A stretch of 15,266 bases of DNA from the NCBI GenBank assembly GCA_902496005.1, contig CABUZI010000036.1:1-15266 (forward strand), in the 5' to 3' direction. Made by a program: the position numbers and the translations under genes. The stretch is from an uncultured Collinsella sp. (lineage in GTDB: Bacteria; Actinomycetota; Coriobacteriia; Coriobacteriales; Coriobacteriaceae). Positions 7,631-14,130 of this stretch are shown here, piece by piece. The notes under the pieces were generated by a model. The model did no database searches. It was not told the DNA's origin and was given only the letters and a program-made list of their open reading frames with translations. Each line of letters begins with the position of its first letter. The first letter of the stretch is position 1.

Positions 7631-7766
7631 GTTAAACCTCCTGTGGTTTGCCTCCGCGCGGGGTCATCCTCCAAAACCAACCCGGACATGTGCTACCAAA
7701 GCCCGGGCACCACGGTATGAAGTAGCCGCGCGTGCGTGATAAAAACATGTTGCCGTGAAGCAACCC
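7631..7766 (-). promoter_or_regulatory. structured 5' leader of rpsB-tsf mRNA
   Basis: About 135 nt of transcribed leader is expected between the predicted start point (near 7765-7766) and the rpsB ATG. On the transcribed strand it begins with a hairpin GTTGC/GCAAC (7760-7764 with 7749-7753). It then has a stem CGCGCGG/CCGCGCG joining 7726-7732 to 7655-7661, enclosing a hairpin CCCGGGC/GTCCGGG (7701-7707 with 7681-7687; one G-U pair). The Shine-Dalgarno AGGAGG is at 7637-7642. GGTTT at about 7673-7677 can pair with AAACC at about 7645-7649, which would exclude the CGCGCGG stem. I read the pairings by eye; I do not recognise a known riboswitch. The likely role is autoregulation by a ribosomal protein. 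Confidence 0.45.
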
Positions 7767-7771
7767 GATGA

Positions 7772-7800
7772 ATGATAGCAGGAATGCCTCTTCCTGCCAA
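7772..7800 (-). promoter_or_regulatory. sigma-70-type promoter of rpsB-tsf
   Basis: On the minus strand, TTGGCA (7795-7800; 5 of 6 to TTGACA) is separated by exactly 17 nt from TATCAT (7772-7777; 5 of 6 to TATAAT). This is the best promoter match in the window. Transcription would start near 7765-7766, at a GGG. It lies after the recombinase gene and a candidate terminator, and upstream of the rpsB leader. Confidence 0.75.
7778..7797. repeat. inverted repeat inside the rpsB promoter spacer
   Basis: GCAGGAA and TTCCTGC (7778-7784 and 7791-7797) form a perfect 7-bp inverted repeat with a 6-base centre. One arm abuts the -10 and the other overlaps the -35 element. In DNA this has the form and place of an operator. 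The transcript starts downstream, so it is not a leader hairpin of rpsB mRNA. Confidence 0.6.
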
Positions 7801-7809
7801 CCCGCAATC

Positions 7810-7831
7810 AAAACCACACACCTGAGTGCGG
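7810..7831 (-). terminator. candidate terminator after the recombinase gene
   Basis: On the minus strand CCGCAC and GTGTGG (7826-7831 and 7814-7819; one G-U pair) form a 6-bp stem with a 6-nt loop, followed by TTTTGATT. It lies 18 nt after the stop of the recombinase gene and just before the rpsB promoter, which is where an operon end is expected. The stem is short, so confidence is moderate. Confidence 0.45.
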
Positions 7832-7849
7832 CGCGGGACGTGCCAGCCA

Positions 7850-8770
7850 CTATTCGCCGCGGGGATGGGCTTGAGCCACAGCCCGCTTAAGCCGATCGGG
7901 TGTGAGATGCGTGTAGATCTGCGTCGTGGACAGGCTCGCATGACCTAGCAGCTCTTGAACCGAGCGCAGGTCCGCACCGCCCTCGAGCAAGTCGGTCGCA
8001 AAGGTATGGCGCATCGCATGCGGGGCGATGTCGGCCGGAATGCCGGCGAGCGTCGCCAGCGTATGGAACCGCCGCCGGAGCATCGCGGCGCTCATGCGAT
8101 TGCCGCGCGCCGATATAAGCAGCGGATGCGGCCCGGTAGCGAGGTCGCGGCGCTTTGCCCGAGCGAGCAACTCCGGCCTCCCCTCTTCAATATAGAGACG
8201 CGTCACATCGAGCGCACGACGATACAGAGGAACGATGCGCTCCTTGCTTCCCTTGCCCCACAGGCGCAGCGTGCGCTCGGACCATGAGATGGATTCCACA
8301 TTGAGCGCCGCAAGCTCTGAGATGCGGGCACCCGAGGCATAGAGCAACTCGAGCATCGCCGCATCGCGCAGTCCCGCGGGTGTTGAGGTATCAGGCGTCT
8401 TGAGCAGCGCCTCGACCTGCTGGGTCGTAAGGACGCCCGGCAGGTCACGCGGCAGCTTGGGCGACGCGATCGCCGAGACCGCATCGCCCTCGACAATCCC
8501 CTCGGCAGCCATCCAGCGATAGAGAGATCGAATAGCCGACAGGTGCGCCGCAAGCGTTCGGGGAGCCACCTGCTCACGCGAAAGCTCGGCAAGATAGCGA
8601 CGAATGGTGCGCACGTCGGCAGCGAAAGCATCAATATCCTCGCGCTCGCACCAGGCAGCAAAGCGCTCTAGCCTCGAGCCATAGGCCGTCACCGTGTTGG
8701 GAGAAAGCCCCTCGACGCGTGCGATATAGGCGATAAAAGAGTCGACGGTGTCGTACAGGTCAAAGGCTAT
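7850..8770 (-). CDS. xerC: XerC/XerD-type tyrosine recombinase (apparent AUA start overlapping the trmFO stop)
   Basis: A site-specific tyrosine recombinase of the Xer family, which resolves chromosome dimers at dif. All catalytic residues are present. In the 306-residue model they are Arg149 (ASGARISEL), Lys173 (GKGSKERIVPL), His251 and Arg254 (HAMRHTFATDLLE), His277 (LLGHASLSTTQ) and Tyr286 (IYTHL), nearly the same numbers as in E. coli XerD (148, 172, 244, 247, 270, 279). The core-binding domain needs FDLYDTVDSFIAYIARVEGL (from 8764), but the first standard in-frame start is the GTG at 8690-8692, which would cut this off and has no ribosome binding site. Upstream in this frame there is no ATG, GTG or TTG before a stop at 8876-8878. 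I therefore place the start at ATA (8768-8770), which overlaps the trmFO TAG as ATAG and has GGAGG nine bases upstream; CTG at 8756-8758 is an alternative. The position after trmFO favours XerC, but XerD cannot be excluded. Confidence 0.88.
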   Translation of the reverse strand: MAFDLYDTVDSFIAYIARVEGLSPNTVTAYGSRLERFAAWCEREDIDAFAADVRTIRRYLAELSREQVAPRTLAAHLSAIRSLYRWMAAEGIVEGDAVSAIASPKLPRDLPGVLTTQQVEALLKTPDTSTPAGLRDAAMLELLYASGARISELAALNVESISWSERTLRLWGKGSKERIVPLYRRALDVTRLYIEEGRPELLARAKRRDLATGPHPLLISARGNRMSAAMLRRRFHTLATLAGIPADIAPHAMRHTFATDLLEGGADLRSVQELLGHASLSTTQIYTHLTPDRLKRAVAQAHPRGE

Positions 8771-10104
8771 GACCGGTCGCCTCCAAACAAGTCGGAACGC
8801 GTGGCCAAGTAGGCATCGAGGGCCTCGAGCGCACGGTCCGCATAGGCCTGATAGCGGTCGCGCTTGCTGCGGCGCTTACCATCCTCGAGTGGCGGCACCA
8901 GGCCAAAGTTGACATGCATGGGCTGATAGCCCACGGTGGCAGGATCGGTCGCATAGCCCACGAGCGCACCCAGGGCGCCCACACGCGGCAACTCGACGCC
9001 CGCGGCACCGATAGCCTCGGCATAAGTGTTAAGCGCCGCGAGCAGACCTGTCGCCACGGCTTCCATGTACCCCTCGGTGCCGGTGATCTGACCGGCCAGG
9101 CGCACACCGGTACCGGGCACGGCAAAGGTGCCATCGAGCACATGCGGGGCGTCGACAAAGGTATTGCGGTGCATGACACCGTAGCGGAAGAACTCAGCGT
9201 TCTCCAGGCCCGGCACCATATGGAAGACGCGCTTCTGCTCGCCAAAGGTCAAGTTGGTCTGGAAGCCCACCAGGTTATAGGCGGTCTTCTCCTTGTTCTC
9301 GGCACGCAGCTGAATCGCCGCCCAGGGGCGACGTCCGGTACGCGGGTCGGTGAGGCCGACGGGCTTCATGGCGCCAAAGCGAATGGCGTCCTTGCCGGTG
9401 CGCGCAACTTCCTCGGCAGGCTGGCAGGCCTGGAACAGATCGCCGCCCTCAAAGTCTTTGAGCACCACGCGGTCGGCCGTGGTAAGCGCCTCGATAAAGG
9501 CCTCGTACTCCTCCTTGTTGAGCGGAGCGTTGAGATAGTCGCCGCTCCCCTGCTCCTCGTAGCGCGACTGCGAGAACAGCACGTCCATATCGAGCGTGGA
9601 GGCATCGACGATCGGCGCCGCGGCATCGAAGAACGCAAGGGCGTCGCCACCGACGAGCTTCATGACCTCTTCGCTCAGCGCCGGTGAACACAGCGGGCCC
9701 GCGGCAATGACCACGTGACCCTCGGGAATCTGCGTGACCTCGCCGTGCACGACCTCGATATTGGGACGAGCGGCAACCTCGGCCTCGACAAGCTCGGAAA
9801 ACTTGACGCGGTCGACCGCCAGGGCACCGCCGGCGGGAACAGCCGCGCGATGGGCGCAATCGAGCAGGACTGAACCCATGCGCTCAAGCTCAGCTTTCAG
9901 CAAACCAGCCGCGGAATCCGGACGGGTCGACTTAAACGAATTGGAGCAGACGAGCTCTGCCAGATGATCGGTATGGTGGGCCGGGGAGCTCACCTGGGGG
10001 CGCATCTCGCACAGCTTTACGGCAAACCCGCGGTCTGCAAGCTGGATCGCGCACTCCGAACCCGCCAGACCGCCACCGATAACCGTCACCTGATCGAACT
10101 GCAT
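8767..10104 (-). CDS. trmFO: folate/FAD-dependent tRNA (uracil-54-C5)-methyltransferase TrmFO
   Basis: TrmFO makes m5U54 in the T-loop of tRNA using methylenetetrahydrofolate and FADH2. The protein has 445 residues, the family length. Seen: the FAD-binding motif VIGGGLAGSE (8-17), EMRP, HHTDHLAELVCSNS with Cys53, FQACQPAEEVARTG with Cys227 (counterparts of the two functional cysteines known from the B. subtilis enzyme), FGAMKPVGLTDPRTG, RPWAAIQLRAENK, YNLVGFQTNLTFGEQ and LAGQITGTEGYMEA. The ATG at 10102-10104 has AAAGG nine bases upstream; a TTG two codons earlier is less well placed. It begins 14 nt after dprA. Its stop TAG is embedded in the ATAG that seems to start the recombinase gene. 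The topA gene that lies between dprA and trmFO in B. subtilis is absent here. Confidence 0.96.
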   Translation of the reverse strand: MQFDQVTVIGGGLAGSECAIQLADRGFAVKLCEMRPQVSSPAHHTDHLAELVCSNSFKSTRPDSAAGLLKAELERMGSVLLDCAHRAAVPAGGALAVDRVKFSELVEAEVAARPNIEVVHGEVTQIPEGHVVIAAGPLCSPALSEEVMKLVGGDALAFFDAAAPIVDASTLDMDVLFSQSRYEEQGSGDYLNAPLNKEEYEAFIEALTTADRVVLKDFEGGDLFQACQPAEEVARTGKDAIRFGAMKPVGLTDPRTGRRPWAAIQLRAENKEKTAYNLVGFQTNLTFGEQKRVFHMVPGLENAEFFRYGVMHRNTFVDAPHVLDGTFAVPGTGVRLAGQITGTEGYMEAVATGLLAALNTYAEAIGAAGVELPRVGALGALVGYATDPATVGYQPMHVNFGLVPPLEDGKRRSKRDRYQAYADRALEALDAYLATRSDLFGGDRS

Positions 10105-10118
10105 CTGCAAACACCTTT

Positions 10119-11054
10119 CTAATTGACACGTTTTCCATTGTGACCGAAGGGTGTCTGGGCGTGAAGGGCAAACTTGGAGGGCGCATACCTTCCATCCATC
10201 ATGCGCTCGATAAGGCCCTCGAGTTCAAGCGAACCCAAGAGTTTGAGTACGCCGACAGCATCGAGCGAGACGAGCGCCGCAATGTCGTCGACCTTGAGTG
10301 GAGAGGCGATGAGCGCATGCATCACGGTCTGCTGCGTTGGATCCAGGTCGGCAATGCCGGGAGCATCGGGGCGCGAGTAGCGCAGGGTGCCGTAGATGCG
10401 TGAGATAGCCATCTCGATAGATCCCTCGTCGATGATGCAGCAGGCACCGTTCGCAATGAGGTAATTCGTGCCACGCGACTCGGGCGATAGGATCGACCCC
10501 GGCACGGCAAGAAGTTCGCGCCCCAAATCCATAGCAGCCTCGGCTGTGGAAAACGTCCCAGAAGGCATACCCGCCTCGGATACAAAGAGGGCTTGCGACA
10601 GGGCCGCGATTACGCGATTGCGGCGCGGAAAGGCGAACTTGCGCGGACCCATGCCCCACGGAGAGATCGACACGACCGCGCCACCCGTATCAAGCGTGCG
10701 CGTAATCAGCCCCGCGCTCGAACGCGGGTAGACCACGTCGGCGCCCGTCCCCAGCACCACAACGTGTTTGCCGCCGGCGTTGACCGCAGCCCAACCCGAG
10801 GCTTGGTCACAACCGACCGCACCGCCCGAAACTACCGTCACTCCCGCCTCAACCGCCACCTTCGCCGCAAGCTCTGCCACGGCAAGACCATACGGCGAGG
10901 CCTTTCGCGCACCGATGATGGAGAGCGCGGGCGTCGAAAGCGCCTCGGGGTTGCCGCGCACATAGAGCGTCTGAGGTACATCAGAAAGCTCCAAAACGGT
11001 CTCGGGATACAACGCGTCACCTGGATGCAGCTCGAAGGTCCCCTCGGCCATCAT
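10119..11054 (-). CDS. dprA: DNA-processing protein DprA (Smf), short form
   Basis: DprA binds incoming single-stranded DNA and loads RecA during transformation. The protein has 311 residues. Seen: a Rossmann-like domain starting almost at residue 1 (FELHPGDALYPETV, then LYVRGN), SIIGARKASPYG (45-56), VVSGGAVGCDQASGWAAV (74-91), VVVLGTGADVVYP (98-110), FPRRNRVIAALS (142-153), the SGTFSTAEAA segment (165-174), LLAVPG and GTNYLIANGA. A C-terminal winged-helix region (about 238-290) follows. The N-terminal SAM-like domain found in many DprA proteins is missing, and the usual SGxARGID reads SGGAVGCD. The ATG at 11052-11054 overlaps the comM stop as ATGA and has AGGAGG five bases upstream; longer upstream starts would run inside comM. 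It probably shares an operon with comM. Confidence 0.95.
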   Translation of the reverse strand: MMAEGTFELHPGDALYPETVLELSDVPQTLYVRGNPEALSTPALSIIGARKASPYGLAVAELAAKVAVEAGVTVVSGGAVGCDQASGWAAVNAGGKHVVVLGTGADVVYPRSSAGLITRTLDTGGAVVSISPWGMGPRKFAFPRRNRVIAALSQALFVSEAGMPSGTFSTAEAAMDLGRELLAVPGSILSPESRGTNYLIANGACCIIDEGSIEMAISRIYGTLRYSRPDAPGIADLDPTQQTVMHALIASPLKVDDIAALVSLDAVGVLKLLGSLELEGLIERMMDGRYAPSKFALHAQTPFGHNGKRVN

Positions 11055-12574
11055 TGGTCCCTCCTTCCCTGGTACATCGCCGCCTCGAGCACGTGGTCCT
11101 GCGTCACCTGCGCGCTCTCGGCGACATCTGCGATTGTGCGCGCAATGCGAACAAGGCGCACGATGCCACGCCCTGTGAGATGCGTGCGCTTCGACAGGCC
11201 GAGCACACACTTCTCCGCCGCATCATCGAGCTCAAAGGTCGAAACGACGCCGTCAATGGACCGTGTCTCGTCATCCTCGGCCTCGGCATCCGCATCGTCC
11301 ATGCGGGATTCGCGCCAAGCGCGAAAGGCGCGACCGCGCACAACGTAGTCACGTAACTCGGCCGACGACATGCCCTCCGCACCCTCGATAATCACTTGAG
11401 GGTCGGGACGGGTCACATCGATCATCATGTCGATACGGTCGGCCAAAGGACCACGCAGTTTAGACCGATAGCGCTCGACCATCGCCGCCGAGCAGCGACA
11501 CGGCACCTCGCGATCGCCCAAAAAGCCGCAGGGGCAGGGATTGCTCGCAGCCAGCAGCTGAAAGCGCGACGGGAAGGTAAAAGCCCCGTCGACGCGTACG
11601 ATCCTCACGTAGCCGCGCTCGATGGGCTGACGCAGCGTCTGCAGCACGCCAGTGGGAAACTCGGCAAGCTCGTCCAAAAAGAGCACGCCGCCATGAGCAA
11701 GGCTGATCTCACCCGGGTGCACCGGGCGCCCGCCGCCGATAAGGCCTGCGGTCGAAATACTGTGGTGGGGACTGCGGAAGGGGCGGTGCCCCGCCAACAA
11801 GCCATCAATGTTCTCACCCAAAACCGAATGGATGCACAGTGCCTCCTGCTGATCCTCAACGGAAAGCTCGGGCAGGATGCCGGTCATACGGCGTGCGAGC
11901 ATCGTCTTGCCCGATCCCGGAGACCCGATCATGAGCAAGCCGAGTTCTCCTGCCGCCGCAAGCGCCATGCCGCGTTTAGCGACTTCCTGCCCCAGCACGT
12001 CGGCATAGTCGAGCTCAGGCTCAAAGGTCGCCTCGACGCCCTCGGAATCCAAGTAGTGCCGCGCGGCATCGCCCATACCATGAGCAAGCTGAGACAAATG
12101 ATCGATGAATCCGCAATCCACGCCCGCGAGTGGCACATGCTGGTCTGACCTGCCGGCGATAAAGGACAGCCCCAAATCACGCGCCAATAACTGAAACGCC
12201 ACCTCGCCCTTGACAGGAAGCACCGTACCGTCCAAGCCAAGCTCACCAGCGATAAGACAACGATCGAGGTTGTCGCGGGGAATCTGCCCATCGGCCGCCA
12301 ATACCGCGATGGCGATGGGCAGATCAAAGCCGCTACCGGTCTTGCGGATATCGCCGGGCGCCAGGTTAACGGTAATGCCCGAGCGCGGGATCTCGAACCC
12401 GGCGGAGCGCATCGCGCAGCGAATACGACCGCGTGACTCCATCACCTCCATACTCGGAATGCCGAGCATCTGGATGCCCGGAACGCCACCGGCAAGCGAG
12501 ACCTCGACCGTGACGGGAATCGCCTCAACGCCGCGGATGCAGGCCGCGTGAACGGCAAACGTCTCGAACGCCAT
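11051..12574 (-). CDS. comM: ComM/YifB family magnesium-chelatase-like AAA+ ATPase
   Basis: ComM is a hexameric helicase that promotes branch migration during natural transformation. The protein has 507 residues, the family length. Seen: the N-terminal Lon-like ChlI domain (VTVEVSLAGGVPGIQMLGIP, then NLAPGDIRKTGSGFDLPIA); Walker A GSPGSGKT (217-224); RPFRSPHHSIS; GEISLAHGGVLFLDE with Walker B Asp301-Glu302; the cysteine cluster NPCPCG with C347, C349, C359 and C361; PLADRIDM; and GIVRLVRIARTIADV in the C-terminal domain. An acidic stretch (MDDADAEAEDDETRS) is inserted before the C-terminal helical domain. The ATG shares its first base with the yraN stop (TGATG), and AGGTG lies just upstream. 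Placement between yraN and dprA matches actinobacterial genomes. Confidence 0.96.
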   Translation of the reverse strand: MAFETFAVHAACIRGVEAIPVTVEVSLAGGVPGIQMLGIPSMEVMESRGRIRCAMRSAGFEIPRSGITVNLAPGDIRKTGSGFDLPIAIAVLAADGQIPRDNLDRCLIAGELGLDGTVLPVKGEVAFQLLARDLGLSFIAGRSDQHVPLAGVDCGFIDHLSQLAHGMGDAARHYLDSEGVEATFEPELDYADVLGQEVAKRGMALAAAGELGLLMIGSPGSGKTMLARRMTGILPELSVEDQQEALCIHSVLGENIDGLLAGHRPFRSPHHSISTAGLIGGGRPVHPGEISLAHGGVLFLDELAEFPTGVLQTLRQPIERGYVRIVRVDGAFTFPSRFQLLAASNPCPCGFLGDREVPCRCSAAMVERYRSKLRGPLADRIDMMIDVTRPDPQVIIEGAEGMSSAELRDYVVRGRAFRAWRESRMDDADAEAEDDETRSIDGVVSTFELDDAAEKCVLGLSKRTHLTGRGIVRLVRIARTIADVAESAQVTQDHVLEAAMYQGRRDQ

Positions 12575-13059
12575 CACGACACCTGCCAATCGAACGCGTT
12601 GTACTGGTGCTCGATCTCGGCGATATGCCCGCCGCGGATGGTGACACCCACGGCATCGAAGCGAATCGCCTTGAGCGGATAATGCTCCATGAGATAGCAA
12701 CTTGCGATGCGGCGGTAGCGGCGTTGCTTTTGGGCGTCCACGGCCTCCTCCGGAAAGACCCTCGTGCTGCAATCCAGTGCAACGCGTCTGGTCTTGACCT
12801 CGGCCATTACCACGACATCGTCGAGCTCATCGAGCAGCACCAGGTCGGCCTCGCCCTCGGTGCAACGATAGCCCTGCTCCAGCAAGGTGTAGCCGCGCTC
12901 GTTAAAGTAGTCGATGGTGATCAGCTCGCCAAGCATGCCCAGCTCGCGGGGACTGAGTCCCTTGATAAACTCGGGCGTCATCGCCCCGCAGTCGAGCTCG
13001 CCGTTTTCCCAACGCTCCTTGAGCTGCTGCGTCTTACTCTTTTTGCTTGCGGCACTCAT
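12574..13059 (-). CDS. yraN: YraN (UPF0102) family protein, predicted nuclease fold
   Basis: YraN proteins have a RecB/Holliday-junction-resolvase-like fold; their exact role is unsettled. Seen in 161 residues: LGELITIDYFNERGYTLLE with Glu45, TEGEADLVLLDE with the GEAD motif (69-72), and VVMAEVKTR with the E-x-K motif (Glu87, Lys89), followed by AVDAQKQRRYRRIASCYL. These match the expected E...D...ExK catalytic pattern. About 40 residues of charged sequence precede the domain, longer than the usual family member of roughly 120 residues. The ATG at 13057-13059 has AAGGAG five bases upstream; the frame is open further upstream into the leader but without a usable start. It begins the comM-dprA-trmFO-xerC transcript, so a role in DNA processing is plausible by context. 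Confidence 0.9.
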   Translation of the reverse strand: MSAASKKSKTQQLKERWENGELDCGAMTPEFIKGLSPRELGMLGELITIDYFNERGYTLLEQGYRCTEGEADLVLLDELDDVVVMAEVKTRRVALDCSTRVFPEEAVDAQKQRRYRRIASCYLMEHYPLKAIRFDAVGVTIRGGHIAEIEHQYNAFDWQVS

Positions 13060-13157
13060 GGGGTCTCCTTTCCCGCACGCTGCATTGCCCCGATGATGAG
13101 GGCACCTTTCATGCGGGTAAGTACAGGAAGCAAACCAAAAGCTGACCAAATGCCGTC
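13060..13157 (-). promoter_or_regulatory. gene-free leader of the yraN-comM-dprA operon with a nested hairpin
   Basis: Between the rnhB terminator and the yraN start there are 98 nt without a gene. On the transcribed strand CCCGCA (13112-13117) pairs with TGCGGG (13072-13077), enclosing TGCCC/GGGCA (13100-13104 with 13086-13090). The ribosome binding site starts right after this structure. I see no convincing promoter; a weak pair (TTGGTC, 18 nt, TGTACT) is possible. I do not recognise a known RNA family. Confidence 0.35.
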
Positions 13158-13198
13158 AAAAAAAGGACCGTACGCAGCAATGGTGCTGTATACGGCCC
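13158..13198 (-). terminator. rho-independent terminator after rnhB
   Basis: On the minus strand GGGCCGTA (13191-13198) pairs with TACGGTCC (13165-13172; one G-U pair). An inner CAGCA/TGCTG stem has a CCAT loop, and the whole is followed by seven T (13158-13164). It ends the rplS-rnhB unit about 50 nt after the rnhB stop. Confidence 0.93.
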
Positions 13199-13248
13199 GC
13201 TACCAGCAGGTTTATAAAACGTCAGAGGTCCCTGTCTCCACAATTAGC

Positions 13249-14037
13249 CTAGAAAAGGCGCTCAGTCTGCAGAAAGTTTCCGCAAAAGCTCACGCGGTGC
13301 AGTGGACAAAGTCCATGTTTGCGAATGGCCTCGATATGCTCGGGGCTTGCATAGCCCTTCGACTCGGCCAGATGGTACTCGGGATACTCGGCGTCGTACT
13401 CGACCATCATCTCGTCACGCGTGACCTTAGCCATGATGGACGCCGCGGCGATGCAGGCGATCTTGGCATCGCCCTTCACCACATCGCGCTCGTTAGGAAC
13501 GGCGCCCAAGGGGTTGCCATCCATAAGCACGCAATCGGGCTCGAGCCCCGTATCGGCCACGGCGCCCGCAACGGCGGTACGGATAGCACGGGCCATGCCC
13601 ATCTCATCGATATCCTTAGGCGCGATATGGCAAAAACCGATCGCCGTCGCCACCTCGGCAATCTTCACTGAGAGCAACTCGCGGCGCGCCGGCGTGAGCT
13701 TTTTGGAATCGTTGATGCCCCAGACGCGCGGCTCCATAGGAAGGCAGACAGCGCATACCGTCAAAGGACCGGCCACCGATCCGCGACCCACCTCGTCGAC
13801 ACCAACGACCACCCCATCGCCGCCAAGCTCATGCATAAGCTCGTACATGTCATTGACGCGTTCGCGCTCGGCAAGCTCTTTGGCATGGCGTTTGAGAGCG
13901 CGTTCGCAAGCCTTGATCACCTGCTGGCGCGGGTCCTCGCGATAATGCTCCACGAGGGCGGGAATCTCCTCAAACGTTGCGCTCGCCAACTCACCGGCAA
14001 CCTGCGATGCCGAAACCGAGCTCGTCATATTGGCCAT
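13249..14037 (-). CDS. rnhB: ribonuclease HII with an N-terminal extension
   Basis: RNase HII removes RNA, including single ribonucleotides, from DNA hybrids. The protein has 262 residues. Seen: VVVGVDEVGRGSVAGPL with the catalytic Asp81 and Glu82, INDSKKLTPARREL, CVLMDGNPLGAV with Asp173, and KGDAKIACIAAASIMAKVTRDEM with Asp208, then YPEYHLAESKGYASPEHIEAIRKHG. About 75 residues precede the catalytic core. They are helical and charged (EEIPALVEHYREDPRQQVIKA), so this is a longer-than-usual form of the family. The ATG at 14035-14037 has AGGAGG seven bases upstream; ATGs at 14026-14028 and 14053-14055 fit the ribosome binding site less well. A terminator separates it from rplS, so its expression probably comes from read-through or its own weak promoter. 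Confidence 0.96.
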   Translation of the reverse strand: MANMTSSVSASQVAGELASATFEEIPALVEHYREDPRQQVIKACERALKRHAKELAERERVNDMYELMHELGGDGVVVGVDEVGRGSVAGPLTVCAVCLPMEPRVWGINDSKKLTPARRELLSVKIAEVATAIGFCHIAPKDIDEMGMARAIRTAVAGAVADTGLEPDCVLMDGNPLGAVPNERDVVKGDAKIACIAAASIMAKVTRDEMMVEYDAEYPEYHLAESKGYASPEHIEAIRKHGLCPLHRVSFCGNFLQTERLF

Positions 14038-14065
14038 ACCAGGCCCTCCTTGCATGCAAATCAGA

Positions 14066-14096
14066 TAAAAAGAAGGGCCACCCGAAGGTGACCCTT
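14066..14096 (-). terminator. rho-independent terminator between rplS and rnhB
   Basis: On the minus strand AAGGGTCACC and GGTGGCCCTT (14087-14096 and 14073-14082; one G-U pair) form a 10-bp stem with a UUCG tetraloop, followed by CTTTTTA. It stands 34 nt after the rplS stop. Confidence 0.9.
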
Positions 14097-14130
14097 ACGT
14101 CCAAACGAGTGGACAGACGCTGCGATCTTC

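Noticed and set aside
6218..7720. A 500-codon open frame on the plus strand antisense to tsf and rpsB.
   Set aside because: It mirrors the codon bias of the two genes, has no family features and no ribosome binding site context, and spans their terminal regions; it is a shadow frame.
7850..8692. The shorter recombinase gene starting at GTG 8690-8692.
   Set aside because: It lacks a ribosome binding site and would delete about 26 residues of the conserved core-binding domain. Kept only as the fallback if non-standard starts are disallowed.
7850..8770. Reading the tyrosine recombinase as a phage or integron integrase marking a mobile element.
   Set aside because: Its length, sequence and place between trmFO and rpsB match the conserved housekeeping Xer gene; there are no att repeats, tRNA target or foreign genes nearby.
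11055..11210. An upstream extension of dprA to a start inside comM.
   Set aside because: The added residues are Arg, Ala and His rich shadow sequence of comM, and a good ribosome binding site precedes the ATG at 11054.
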